From NCBI GenBank assembly GCA_033032175.1, contig CM065331.1, positions 9,300,370 through 9,364,369 on the forward strand: DNA of 64,000 bases, read 5' to 3'. This DNA is from Saturnia japonica (lineage: Eukaryota > Arthropoda > Insecta > Lepidoptera > Saturniidae). Below the pieces are notes generated by a model that did not search any database, had not been told where the DNA came from, and saw only the letters and a list, made by a program, of their open reading frames with translations. This document shows positions 11,160 through 22,609 of the stretch, one piece after another. Numbering within the stretch: position 1 is the stretch's first letter; every line of letters begins with the position of its first letter. Position numbers and translations under genes: made by a program.

Positions 11160-12771
11160 TAAATTTGGATGGGAATTATTATTATATTCTTTATTGCACA
11201 AAAAAAAAGTACAAATGGAGGACTTAATGCTAAAAAGCATTCTCTGCCAGTCTTCGAAGGGAGCAAGGGAAAGGTATATGCAAGGTGTGCATAATGTTAA
11301 GTAAAAAAAAAGTTTATAACGATTATTAAGATTATATATTATTAAGAAGTATTCAATTGCTCCAAGTAAAACCTACGTAGCGAATACTTGAAGGAATTTC
11401 GAGAGTTGGCCAGTTGGATATTGATAGGAAGCGAATTCCACAGTCGTGCTGCTGTAACGGCGAAGGATTGGTCGCGGAAATTAGTATGATGACTTGGTAT
11501 ACTGAGAATTAAAGAATCAGAAGACCTTAGCTGTCTATTATGCGTATCCGCGAGAGATTGAAAAAGTGTTTTTAAATATTTAGGGGATTTGGGATTATTA
11601 AGTACGGAGAAAAGAAGACAAAGTATTCTTATATTCCTACGTTGCCGAATAGGTAGCCATTTCAACCTGGCTCGGTATTCAGAAACATGATCAAACTTCC
11701 GAAGACGGTAGATGAAACGGATACAGTTATTGAGTAGACGATCAAATTTATTTAAGAGATCTTCTGAGAGGTCCAAGTAAGCAACGTCTGCATAATCCAG
11801 AAGTGGTAGAAGAAGAGTATTCACTAGGGAAATCTTAGTATTAACAGGAAGAAAGTTTTTCAAACGCATGACAGAATGAAGAGAAGCATAAAATTTTCTA
11901 CTAACTTCCTTGACCTGCTTCTGCCCAGCATAATTTAGTATCGAAGATGATACCAAGATTTTTCACCGTAGTTAAGTAAGGAATGGTACATTTATTGTAT
12001 TGAAGAGGAGTCAATGAATTAAAGTCTATTTTAGCAAGCTGTTTTGAGCTACCAATTATAATGGATTGACACTTAGTTGGATTAACATAAATCCCGTAAG
12101 ATTCAGACCAGGAAAGTAAACTTGAGAGGTCCTTGTTTAAATTATTGATTATAGAAGGAAGATTCTTTATTTCGCAATGCAGATACAATTGCAGGTCATC
12201 AGCATAGAGATGGTAGTGGGATTGTAAAATAGGCGTAAGTAAGTTTATAAAAATAGAAAAAAGTAACGGAGAAAGAATGCCGCCTTGGGGAACACCAGCT
12301 TCTAGAGCACACCAATCTGATTCGCCATCATAGACGCGAACAGCCTGGTGACGATCTCGGAGATAAGAAGAAAACCATTCCAGTGCTAAGGGTGAAAACT
12401 GAAGAAAAGAAAGAGCGGCAATCAGAAGATCGTGGTCAACAGCATTAAATGCATTGCTAAAATCAATAAGGAACAATACTGTGACCATACCTTTTTCCAT
12501 ATTAGATCTAACATCTTCCGTGATCTTAAGCAGAGCAGTAGTAGTACTGTGGGCGGTTCGAAAGTCAGACTGAAATTGATTTAATAGATCGTTATCAGTG
12601 AGGAAAGAAGTAACTTGTTTATTGACATTAGATTCCAAAATTTTGGAAAGGAAGGGAAGAATAGAGATAGGTCGAAAATGATTAGGAGCTGTGGGATTGG
12701 TAACTTTAGAAAGCGGAACAATATAAGCATTCTTCCAAGAAGCTGGATAAATCCCCGTGGTTAAAGAAAAG
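11160..12771 (-). pseudogene. CR1/jockey-like LINE, ORF2 3' half plus 3' end (duplicate copy)
   Basis: The minus strand encodes the reverse transcriptase core (motif A DFSNAF, motif B GVPQGGILSPLLF, motif C YADDLQ) in 12638-11901, then the thumb and C-terminal part in another frame (11956-11342, ending with a SFAVTAARLWNSLP block typical of CR1/L2-type ORF2). The one-base frameshift near 11,905-11,955 is shared by both copies. Unlike its partner this copy has no stop after the NPTKC motif, but it has a Gly-to-Asp change in the conserved FQSxFR motif. The 3' end has GCAATAAAG followed by a TAATAATAA-type tail near 11,170. Confidence 0.8.
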
Positions 12772-13334
12772 TGTTGCGGACAGCGAGCGGGGCGAGTGAA
12801 TAACGATAGTGTAATAGTATAGAATGAACAAGTAAATGAAATAATACGTGTTAGGAATAGATATAATAATATGAACTGAATATGTGTGAATATGTGTATT
12901 TTAAAACGATTAGAATAAGAATATAGCTAGTTGTAAGTTTAAATGTATAAATTTCACTAGTTGTAAGGATGAACCTTGCCAGACTCGGAACATCTGGCAT
13001 GGTGACTCATGGTACTACCGAGAGCGCGCACACAGGGCGTGCGCGCTCATTGGCTGAGCGACGCCCCGCACGGAATCCATCGCACTACCGGTTGCGAGTC
13101 AAAGGGCGAGGTTAAATATAGCGGAGAGGGCGGCAGTACTGCGATCAGTTCGAGAAACACCACAACACCAGCAACAGCAAGCAGCGAATCTACAAGCAAA
13201 CTACAGTCAAGAACGTTATTAAGAAACCACATTGTTACTACGAACTACTGTAACTTTGTAAGAAACAAGAATAAAACAAGCGCTATTAATTTAGCACACA
13301 TTAAAATATTGTGGACGTCCTTTTATTCACAATA
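12772..13334 (+). repeat. BEL/Pao LTR, extra copy within the duplication
   Basis: This 563-bp copy begins TGTTGCGGACAGCG and ends TTCACAATA. It is followed by 176 bases of BEL internal sequence (13335-13510) that stop at the duplication junction. It is therefore not a solo LTR. It has two differences from the 3' LTR, one of which turns the CCATGCCAGA hairpin arm into CCTTGCCAGA. The AAAAG flank is still present at 12,767-12,771. Confidence 0.9.
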
Positions 13335-13739
13335 TTATCTGGTCCTTCGGAAGCCGGTTCGGAAGAAAAAAGAACAGAACATTTCGCCGATCTACAACAA
13401 CGCTTGAAGAAGAAACGACGTGTTATCAAGACATCTGTATCCACGAACGGCGTACCCAGATCAATGGTTGTTACGAGAAGCCAGGGAAACGCAATGGAAT
13501 CACAAAACAGAAATTTGTATCAATCATTAACACAATAATAATTTACGGTTTACTTAAACATAATATCTTGAGGTAGTTACTTCTTGAGGTTTCTAGAAGA
13601 TGGTGCTTGATACGCGTAGGTTAATTTTGCTCAGTATCTCCGAACATTGAGCATTGATGAGCATTTTCATTAAAACGGTACAACCCCTATTTTAGCCTCT
13701 CTCTCAACTTCATATTTTTTATTGGAATTATTTTAACAG

Positions 13740-15352
13740 TAAATTTGGATGGGAATTATTATTATATTCTTTATTGCACAAAAAAAAAAGTACAAATGGA
13801 GGACTTAATGCTAAAAAGCATTCTCTGCCAGTCTTCGAAGGGAGCAAGGGAAAGGTATATGCAAGGTGTGCATAATCTTAAGTAAAAAAAAAGTTTATAA
13901 CGATTATTAAGATTATATATTATTAAGAAGTATTCAATTGCTCCAAGTAAAACCTACGTAGCGAATACTTGAAGGAATTTCGAGAGTTGGCCAGTTGGAT
14001 ATTGATAGGAAGCGAATTCCACAGTCGTGCTGCTGTAACGGCGAAGGATTGGTCGCAGAAATTAGTATGATGACTTGGTATACTGAGAATTAAAGAATCA
14101 GAAGACCTTAGCTGTCTATTATGCGTATCCGCGAGAGATTGAAAAAGTGTTTTTAAATATTTAGGGGATTTGGGATTATTAAGTACGGAGAAAAGAAGAC
14201 AAAGTATTCTTATATTCCTACGTTGCCGAATAGGTAGCCATTTCAACCTGGCTCGGTATTCAGAAACATGATCAAACTTCCGAAGACGGTAGATGAAACG
14301 GATACAGTTATTGAGTAGACGATCAAATTTATTTAAGAGATCTTCTGAGAGGTCCAAGTAAGCAACGTCTGCATAATCCAGAAGTGGTAGAAGAAGAGTA
14401 TTCACTAGGGAAATCTTAGTATTAACAGGAAGAAAGTTTTTCAAACGCATGACAGAATGAAGAGAAGCATAAAATTTTCTACTAACTTCCTTGACCTGGT
14501 TCTGCCCAGCATAATTTAGTATCGAAGATGATACCAAGATTTTTCACCGTAGTTAAGTAAGGAATGGTACATTTATTGTATTGAAGAGGAGTCAATGAAT
14601 TAAAGTCTATTTTAGCAAGCTGTTTTGAGCTACCAATTATAATGGATTAACACTTAGTTGGATTAACATAAATCCCGTAAGATTCAGACCAGGAAAGTAA
14701 ACTTGAGAGGTCCTTGTTTAAATTATTGATTATAGAAGGAAGATTCTTTATTTCGCAATGCAGATACAATTGCAGGTCATCAGCATAGAGATGGTAGTGG
14801 GATTGTAAAATAGGCGTAAGTAAGTTTATAAAAATAGAAAAAAGTAACGGAGAAAGAATGCCGCCTTGGGGAACACCAGCTTCTAGAGCACACCAATCTG
14901 ATTCGCCATCATAGACGCGAACAGCCTGGTGACGATCTCGGAGATAAGAAGAAAACCATTCCAGTGCTAAGGGTGAAAACTGAAGAAAAGAAAGAGCGGC
15001 AATCAGAAGATCGTGGTCAACAGCATTAAATGCATTGCTAAAATCAATAAGGACCAATACTGTGACCATACCTTTTTCCATATTAGATCTAACATCTTCC
15101 GTGATCTTAAGCAGAGCAGTAGTAGTACTGTGGGCGGTTCGAAAGCCAGACTGAAATTGATTTAATAGATCGTTGTCAGTGAGGAAAGAAGTAACTTGTT
15201 TATTGACAATAGATTCCAAAATTTTGGAAAGGAAGGGAAGAATAGAGATAGGTCGAAAATGATTAGGAGCTGTGGGATTGGTAACTTTAGAAAGCGGAAC
15301 AATATAAGCATTCTTCCAAGAAGCTGGATAAATCCCCGTGGTGAAAGAAAAG
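13740..15352 (-). pseudogene. CR1/jockey-like LINE, ORF2 3' half plus 3' end (original copy)
   Basis: It continues the LINE that is interrupted by the BEL element: from 15,352 downward the minus strand reads the middle of the reverse transcriptase (PASWKNAYIVP, FRPISILPFLSK), then motifs A to C (15219-14647). A TAA replaces CAA directly after NPTKC. The remaining part (14537-13923) lies in another frame because of a one-base shift shared with the duplicate. The 3' end lies near 13,750. Not able to make a full-length product. Confidence 0.85.
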
Positions 15353-15915
15353 TGTTGCGGACAACGAGCGGGGCGAGTGAATAACGATAGTGTAATAGTA
15401 TAGAATGAACAAGTAAATGAAATAATACGTGTTAGGAATAGATATAATAATATGAACTGAATATGTGTGAATATGTGTATTTTAAAACGATTAGAATAAG
15501 AATATAACTAGTTGTAAGTTTAAATGTATAAATTTCACTAGTTGTAAGGATGAACCATGCCAGACTCGGAACATCTGGCATGGTGACTCATGGTACTACC
15601 GAGAGCGCGCACACAGGGCGTGCGCGCTCATTGGCTGAGCGACGCCCCGCACGGAATCCATCGCACTACCGGTTGCGAGTCAAAGGGCGAGGTTAAATAT
15701 AGCGGAGAGGGCGGCAGTACTGCGATCAGTTCGAGAAACACCACAACACCAGCAACAGCAAGCAGCGAATCTACAAGCAAACTACAGTCAAGAACGTTAT
15801 TAAGAAACCACATTGTTACTACGAACTACTGTAACTTTGTAAGAAACAAGAATAAAACAAGCGCTATTAATTTAGCACACATTAAAATATTGTGGACGTC
15901 CTTTTATTCACAATA
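15353..15915 (+). repeat. BEL/Pao 5' LTR
   Basis: The boundaries are set by identity with 19,989-20,551 and the AAAAG target duplication. It contains two perfect stem-loops: a 10-bp stem CCATGCCAGA/TCTGGCATGG (15,555-15,583) and a 10-bp stem GAGCGCGCAC/GTGCGCGCTC (15,603-15,629). A TATA-like box and initiator follow. The 132-residue open frame inside it recurs in every LTR copy and is unlikely to be a gene. Confidence 0.92.
15694..15730 (+). promoter_or_regulatory. Putative LTR core promoter (TATA plus initiator)
   Basis: TAAATATA at 15,694-15,701 lies about 33 bases before TCAGT at 15,726-15,730, which matches the arthropod initiator consensus. The spacing is that of a TATA/Inr promoter and would put the U3/R boundary near 15,727. 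Inferred from motifs only. Confidence 0.55.
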
Positions 15916-15920
15916 TTATC

Positions 15921-15938
15921 TGGTCCTTCGGAAGCCGG
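15921..15938 (+). other. Putative tRNA primer-binding site
   Basis: TGGTCCTTCGGAAGCC begins five bases after the LTR end. TGG pairs with the CCA end of a tRNA, as usual for LTR retrotransposons. The tRNA species was not identified. Confidence 0.55.
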
Positions 15939-16044
15939 TTCGGAAGAAAAAAGAACAGAACATTTCGCCGATCTACAACAACGCTTGAAGAAGAAACGAC
16001 GTGTTATCAAGACATCTGTATCCACGAACGGCGTACCCAGATCA

Positions 16045-19000
16045 ATGGTTGTTACGAGAAGCCAGGGAAACGCAATGGAATCACAAAACAGAAATAACAC
16101 AGTCCGAGTATTCGAAGAATCGCCGCTATCGCCAGACACACAGAGGGCTGAGGGCACACCCCGACCGGAGGGAACACCCTCTGTACCTGTTACTCGCACT
16201 GACGTCAGAACAGGCCACCTTTCACCGCCACGCTCACACAGATCGACGACGAGTGCGACTATGCAATCACGCCTCGCCGAGCTACAAGCGGAAGAGAACC
16301 TAGCCGCAATTCGCCGTGAAGAACTCCGTATGGAGGCGGAATTAATAAAGAAACGCCTCGCCGTCGAGTTAACGTCGATACGGGATGAAGCAGAGGACGT
16401 ACGTGAGCAAACGAACGAGGAGCCAGATGAACGTATTCACCGAGTGGATGACTGGCTCCGCTCACAGCCCGAAGCTACATGGGGGGAACAATTACCGTGT
16501 ACCCGTAACGACGCGCGGCAACAAGACGAACGCAGGCCTGAACGACGTGCCCGTTCGCAATCACCGTCGCAATCGAGCAGTGATATTAAACAGCTCGCCG
16601 CGATACTAGAAAAGATGACGCATACTCATCCACCCCCACGCCAAGCCGCCGACTTACCTGTATTCACTGGAGCGATCAACGAGTGGCTGCCATTCAAAGC
16701 AGCTATGAGGGACTCCACGCAGCTGTATCGTTTCTCGCCGATAGAAAACATAGCGCGCCTACGTAACAGCCTGCGTGGGGACGCCCGCGACGCAGTTGCA
16801 GCGCTACTACACACCGCGAACAATCCAGATGAAATCATGCGGACACTGGAACAATGTTTTGGCAGGCCGGAAGTAATTATAGACAAGGCGCTGGATGATA
16901 TGCGGAAATTACCACGACCGGGAACTACCGCAAGCGAACTGAACGCGTTCGCAGTAAAACTACAAAACATAGTCTGTGTTTTACTAAATCTCGACAAGCG
17001 GAGCTACCTGTACAACCCGATGCTGGCTCGGGAAGTATTAGAAAAACTTAGCCCACACCTGAAGTCCCGGTGGTGCGACTATGCGGAAGAGAACGAGGGA
17101 ACAACGGATCCAGAGGTCGTTGTATTATCACGCTTCCTAATGCGTGAAGCGAGCCGTGCGTTAAAACACACATATGCGCCCGCCACCGCTTCGACAGCGA
17201 CCTCTAGACGCGAAGTATTGAAGCCTGCCGCACCGCAAGTCGCCGCCAGAAAGAGACAGAACGTCTTTGCTACGGTGGACACAGAAACCGAACATCTGTG
17301 TCCTAGCTGCGATAAGCCCCATCCGTTGTCTCGGTGCCCGCAATACAAGGCACTGAACGTCGAGCAACGGTGGGAGCTAGTGAAGAGCAAAGGCGTCTGT
17401 TTCAAATGTATTGACAAACGCCATCGTCGTGTGTACTGCAAAGGAAAGCCGTGCGGTATTAACTCCTGTCGTCGTCCGCATCACTCGTCGCTTCACAACG
17501 ACAGACCAAGCGATAGCGAAGAGCAAACTCAGAACAACGTGACACCGTCAACGAGCGAGACGGTAATGGCTGTCGCAACAACTATAGAACCGAGACAGAT
17601 TATACTAAAAATCTCTCCGGTGACTATATCGGGGCCCAAAGGAGCGGTGAACACGTACGTTCTGTTGGACGAGGGCTCGACTATATCGCTAATCGACGAG
17701 GACTTGGCCAAGGACATCGGAGCGCATGGACCGTCACATCCACTGCAACTACAAGGGGTCAATATGGGCAAAGAGTACACGAATAGCCAAATTGTACAAG
17801 CGAAGTTGTACGAACCGGGCGGCAACAAGAAGCACGAGTTCCGAGCTCGAACGATAAAAGGACTCCGACTGCGCGAACAAACAGTGTCTCTAAGCACACT
17901 CCAACACGCTCACTTGCGCAATTTGAAAGTGAAGCAGGTGTGCTATGAGAAGGCGAGGCCGCGTATATTGATAGGTACGGACCACTGGGAGATGATCGTA
18001 TCCAGAGAGCTACGCGTCGGCAAACCGAACCAGCCGGCGGCGTCGAAAACTCAACTGGGTTGGGTGGTGCACGGAAACGCACCACACGTGATCATCGGCC
18101 ACAGCGAAGCCCTGCTACACATATACGCACCTGAATGCAACACTGGCAGCGAGATCCGGAACGAAAGTCTACACGAGCTCGTAGAACGGCACTTCAAAAT
18201 AGACGCGCTCGGCGTAGCCCGCGAACCGAGAATCAGCGACGCCGACAAGCGCGCGACGCGAATACTCGACGGAACGATCCAACAACTCAGTGAAGGCTAC
18301 GAAGAAGGTCAACCGTGGCGCCGCGACGACGTAGTACTACCTAATAGCTACAATATGGCGCTACGACGACTTCACTCGATAGAAAAGAAAATGGATCGTT
18401 CCACAGAGTTTGCGGCAGCGTATACAAGTCAGATCAAAAACTTGTTTAAGAAGGGCTACGCCGTACGCTGCGAGGGACACGAACAGACTAGCAACATCAG
18501 CTGGTTTTTACCTCACTTCGCTGTATTCAACCCGAACAAACCCGGCAAGCTACGAGTAGTAATCGATGCCGCAGTACGCAGTGGAACTACGAGTTTAAAC
18601 GACGAGTTATTAGAGGGACTGGACCTGCTACGATCGCTGCAGGGGATTTTATTCCGGTTCAGAGAGAAGCCCGTCGCCGTCACTGCTGATATAGAGGAAA
18701 TGTTTCTGAGAATACGAATACGCGAAGCGGACCAGCCGGCACAACAATTTCTGTGGCGAGGCAACGACCGAAACAAGCCGCCACAGAAATATAAAATGAG
18801 ATCGTTGATATTCGGCGCAGCAAGCTCACCGTTCATAGCACACAGTGTACGCGACCACAACGCTGAAAAGCATGCACGAACGCATCCAGACGCGTTCAAG
18901 GCAATAACGCAGAGCCACTACATGGACGACCTGGTGGATAGCTACGACAATGAAGAAACAGCTATCCACACTATAAGGGAAATACAAGAAGTCCACTCAG

Positions 19001-19959
19001 TAGCCGGCTTTACGTTACGCGGATGGAGCAGCAACCGAGCGAGCGTACTCAGTGGAACATCGGACGAGCTACGCGCACGATCGCCCGCACAACTTGGCGG
19101 GCATGAACAAGAAAAGATCCTGGGCCTATACTGGAATGCAGTTACGGATGAACTAGGGTTTAACACGTCCATGCATCGGGTACCAGCCGATGTACGCGCA
19201 CGCAAGCGGGCACCTACAAAGCGAGAAGCTCTGAGTGCGGTTATGTCAATCTATGACCCGCTCGGCTTACTCAGCCACTACAGCGATAACGCGACCAACT
19301 TCCGTGGGGCGGACACCGAGCTACGCGCCGCCTACGCCGAATGGGCACCTGCGCTACGGGGGGAGGGGCTACAGCACAGCGTCGAGTGGCGCTACATCCC
19401 GCCCGGCGCGCCTAACCAGGGAGGTGCATGGGAGCGGCTAGTGCGGTCGGTAAAAACCGCGCTCGCCGCCACTTTGAACGAGCGTGCGCCTAAAGAAGAG
19501 GTGCTCCAAACCGCGCTCGCAGAGGCCGAGCATTAGATTAACGCGCGGCCTCTAACGCACGTGAGCGTCGACCCGCGGGACCCAGAGGCGATCACTCCCA
19601 ACCATTTTCTGCTTGGGAGTTCGACGGGTATGCCTACGACGGGGACCTGCGACACGGCGGACCGGCGTACCTGGCGAGCAACCCAGGCGCTCGCCGATCA
19701 TTTCTGGCGGCGCTGGGTTAAGGAGTACCTCCCTACACTGGTGCCATGCGGGAATTCAGCCGACAGCACGCGCCCTCTGAACGTCGGGGACTTGGTCGTG
19801 GTTGTCGACTCCGCCTTGCCGCGCAACACCTGGCCGCGCGGAATCGTCACGGTAACCTACACCGGACCAGATGGAGGAGTGCGGAGCGCCGACGTGAGGA
19901 CGAGGAGCGGTGTGTTCCGGCGCCCGACGACGAAGCTCGCCGTCCTGAGAGGAGAGTGA
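16045..19959 (+). pseudogene. BEL/Pao gag-pol polyprotein, internally deleted with one stop
   Basis: An open frame runs from 15,892 (inside the LTR) to a TAG at 19,534-19,536. The likely start is the ATG at 16,045 (MVVTRSQG), because the upstream ATG lies within the LTR. Counting from 15,892: a charged, coiled-coil-prone N-terminus (residues 120-180), a gag-like region (250-425), CCHC zinc knuckles (Cys470-Cys482 and Cys503-Cys516), an aspartic protease-like LLDEGST at 591-597, a reverse transcriptase with VIDAAV (890) and catalytic YMDD (1010-1013), then DPLGLLS (1122-1128). There the protein jumps to integrase core SDNATNFRG (1131) and PPGAPNQGGAWERL. RNase H and the integrase N-terminus with its first catalytic Asp are missing, without loss of frame. 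After the stop the same frame continues to 19,959 with the usual C-terminal domain (TPNHFLLG, RNTWPRGIV). Confidence 0.92.
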
Positions 19960-19977
19960 GGCTGCGCAAGCTACGCC

Positions 19978-19988
19978 GGGGGGAGAAC
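19978..19988 (+). other. Polypurine tract of the BEL element
   Basis: GGGGGGAGAAC lies immediately before the 3' LTR (TGTTGCGG at 19,989), the expected position of the plus-strand primer. Confidence 0.75.
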
Positions 19989-20551
19989 TGTTGCGGACAG
20001 CGAGCGGGGCGAGTGAATAACGATAGTGTAATAGTATAGAATGAACAAGTAAATGAAATAATACGTGTTAGGAATAGATATAATAATATGAACTGAATAT
20101 GTGTGAATATGTGTATTTTAAAACGATTAGAATAAGAATATAGCTAGTTGTAAGTTTAAATGTATAAATTTCACTAGTTGTAAGGATGAACCATGCCAGA
20201 CTCGGAACATCTGGCATGGTGACTCATGGTACTGCCGAGAGCGCGCACACAGGGCGTGCGCGCTCATTGGCTGAGCGACGCCCCGCACGGAATCCATCGC
20301 ACTACCGGTTGCGAGTCAAAGGGCGAGGTTAAATATAGCGGAGAGGGCGGCAGTACTGCGATCAGTTCGAGAAACACCACAACACCAGCAACAGCAAGCA
20401 GCGAATCTACAAGCAAACTACAGTCAAGAACGTTATTAAGAAACCACATTGTTACTACGAACTACTGTAACTTTGTAAGAAACAAGAATAAAACAAGCGC
20501 TATTAATTTAGCACACATTAAAATATTGTGGACGTCCTTTTATTCACAATA
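19989..20551 (+). repeat. BEL/Pao 3' LTR
   Basis: 563 bp, matching the 5' LTR apart from about three substitutions (for example CTACC to CTGCC near 20,234). It contains the poly(A) signal AATAAA at 20,487-20,492. It is followed directly by the AAAAG duplication and LINE sequence. Confidence 0.93.
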
Positions 20552-20556
20552 AAAAG

Positions 20557-22609
20557 TTTATGATAGAAGTCACACATGGGAGAATAAGCTTATAAATATA
20601 TTGTAGCATGACACGAGCAATATTATCACAACCCACAGCTTTGGAATTGAGAGTTAGGAATATTTTTATAATTTCATCTTCACTAGTAGGAGAAAACTCA
20701 AACTGCTCAATCTGAGGACGGGGTAAACAAGTAAGAAAATTAAGAGTAAAATTTTTAACATTCAGTGTGAGCTTAGTAGCACTTGCAAAATGTTTATTTA
20801 ACAAGTTCAAGTCAATAGGAATTTTATCGTCCCTATTCAAGGGTTTGGATAGTCCGAGCGACTTTAGAAATTTCCATAAGCAAGCAGGTGTGGATACTTC
20901 AAGTTGCTTATAAATATAGCGACGTTTGGCGTTCCGGCACAGAAGATTACATCTGTTCCTTAAGGCCTTGTACAGCACCCAATTTCCATAAGCAAGCAGG
21001 TGTGGATACTTCAAGTTGCTTATAAATATAGCAACGTTTGGCGTTCCGGCACAGAAGATTACATCTGTTCCTTAAGGCCTTGTACAGCACCCAATTTCCA
21101 TAAGCAAGCAGGTGTGGATACTTCAAGTTGCTTATAAATATAGCGACGTTTGGCGTTCCGGCACAGAAGATTACATCTGTTCCTTAAGGCCTTGTACAGC
21201 ACCCAATTTCCATAAGCAAGCAGGTGTGGATACTTCAAGTTGCTTATAAATATAGCGACGTTTGGCGTTCCGGCACAGAAGATTACATCTGTTCCTTAAG
21301 GCCTTGTACAGCACCCAATTTCCATAAGCAAGCAGGTGTGGATACTTCAAGTTGCTTATAAATATAGCGACGTTTGGCGTTCCGGCACAGAAGATTACAT
21401 CTGTTCCTTAAGGCCTTGTACAGCACCCAATTTCCATAAGCAAGCAGGTGTGGATACTTCAAGTTGCTTATAAATATAGCGACGTTTGGCGTTCCGGCAC
21501 AGAAGATTACATCTGTTCCTTAAGGCCTTGTACAACACCCAATTTTCATCAGACCTGTGACATTTGAACTTACGAAATGCACGATCACGCTTTAACATTG
21601 CCCTACGTATTGGATCTGAAAACCAAGGAGCAGGACGATGCTTGATTTTTATGGGACGAACTGGGGCATGACGGTCAAAAAGATCAACAACAGTAGTGTT
21701 CAGGAAATGTAGCTTCTCATCTACTGTAGACAGAGTTTCTACCGCTGCCCAATCAATGTTAGCAGCGTCACTAAGGAGTTTATCGGTGTTCATACGGCCA
21801 AAATTTCTTTGAGAGAGGATTATAGGTTTAGGTATTTTAATTTTAAGGGAGGCATATATCAAATCATGGTGCGAGAAGGCTGGCGCCAAATGTTGCCCAT
21901 AACTAAATAAGAGATTGGTGTCCGAAGTTATCATCAAATCTAAGAGAGAATCAGAGTTACTAGAGTGGTGCGTGGGTGCTAAATCTAAAATACTAAAACT
22001 AGCAGATTCGAGAATCGATCGTAATTTGAGGCATCTGGAATCATTACGAAGCAGGCACGTGTTGAAATCACCCATAATGAATATACGGTTATTATTTGCC
22101 ATAAGATTCTCAAAATGCAGTTCCAGTTCGGAGAAGTAGTTAACTGCTGGAGGACAGTACATTACACCAATAGCAAACTTAAGACCTAAGTCAATTTCAA
22201 GAAAGAGAAATTCACACGAAGCGTTGTTGCTAGAAGTGGAACTCAAAATAATTTTAAAGGGATAAATTCTTTTCAAGTAGATTGCAACGCCACCACCTCC
22301 CTTACCAGTGCGGTCGTTTCTGACAAGTATATAGTCTGGAATAGAATATAAAGAAGATGGAAGCGACGGCTTGAGCCATGACTCAGAGACCAGTACAGCG
22401 TGTATCAGTGAAGAATCAAAAGTGTCTAAGATATCATCGTAATGACATGGGATACTCTGTGCGTTTATATGACATACATTGAAATTTTTGGGGCAAGCAA
22501 CAAAATCATTTTCCAAAGTTTTTTTAAGGGTTGTGAAATTATTATTTACGCTCTCATACGAGCTATCGCTCTCAGCAGTAATAAACGATTCACCAGAAGA
22601 AGACATCAT
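20557..22609 (-). pseudogene. CR1/jockey-like LINE ORF2, endonuclease and start of reverse transcriptase
   Basis: From 22,609 downward the minus strand encodes an APE-type endonuclease in order: NAQSI near residue 50, the catalytic-Glu motif SESWL, DRTGKGGGGVAIYL, YCPP, MGDFNT, THHSSNSDSLLDL and SHHDLI (SHHD replaces the common SDH ending). The frame then enters a sixfold 112-bp repeat (20,869-21,540), which breaks it. Below the repeat another frame (21,014 downward) carries the start of the reverse transcriptase (SKPLNRDDKIP, SEDEIIKIFLTL, NSKAVGCDNI) up to the BEL insertion at 20,556. Coding resumes at 15,352. Motifs place it in the jockey/CR1 superfamily; the exact clade is uncertain. Confidence 0.85.
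20869..21540. repeat. Six tandem 112-bp repeats inside the LINE ORF2
   Basis: AATTTCCATAAGCAAGCAGG recurs at 20,869, 20,981, 21,093, 21,205, 21,317 and 21,429, an exact 112-base period. Copies are almost identical; the 20,981 copy has GCAACG for GCGACG. The unit is LINE coding sequence (YKALRNRCNLLC ... STPACLW on the minus strand). Because 112 is not a multiple of three, each copy shifts the frame. The ends share AATTT, suggesting slippage or microhomology repair followed by expansion. Confidence 0.95.

Larger units (their letters stand above)
10931..13510. repeat. Tandem segmental duplication, copy 1 (2580 bp)
   Basis: This block is repeated almost base for base immediately downstream. It runs from flank DNA past the 3' end of the minus-strand LINE, through the LINE 3' half, a complete BEL LTR and the first 176 bases of BEL internal sequence. 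It stops abruptly inside BEL sequence where the second copy begins. The breakpoints share only AAAT, suggesting microhomology-mediated or unequal exchange. One A-run length change and scattered point differences separate the copies. Confidence 0.9.
13511..16091. repeat. Tandem segmental duplication, copy 2
   Basis: Second copy of the 2.58-kb block, continuous on the right with the rest of the BEL element, so it represents the original context. It differs from copy 1 by one extra A in the run near 13,780 and a few substitutions, including the stop at the end of the reverse transcriptase frame at 14,647. Confidence 0.9.
15353..20551 (+). mobile_element. BEL/Pao LTR retrotransposon (internally deleted)
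   Basis: A 5199-bp element with 563-bp LTRs that differ at about three positions by eye, so insertion is recent. It is flanked by exact 5-bp direct repeats AAAAG (15,348-15,352 and 20,552-20,556), as expected for BEL/Pao. It has a primer-binding site, a polypurine tract and a gag-pol frame on the plus strand. It lies inside the reverse transcriptase region of a minus-strand LINE. The coding region has an in-frame deletion (protein junction near 19,280) and one in-frame stop (19,534-19,536), so the copy is non-autonomous. Confidence 0.93.

Noticed and set aside
12772..13334. Solo LTR of a second BEL insertion
   Set aside because: It is followed by 176 bases of BEL internal sequence and lies in a tandem duplicate of the neighbouring locus, so it is not an independent insertion.
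13009..13407. 132-residue open frame starting MVLPRARTQG, repeated at 15,590 and 20,226
   Set aside because: It lies within the BEL LTR and runs into internal sequence; it recurs only because the LTR recurs. The antisense 61-residue frame is likewise a shadow.
17079..18899. Several 65-128-residue minus-strand frames
   Set aside because: Antisense shadows of the GC-rich BEL polyprotein; no motifs.
20869..21540. CRISPR-like array suggested by regular repeats
   Set aside because: The units are directly adjacent 112-bp copies without variable spacers and consist of LINE coding sequence.
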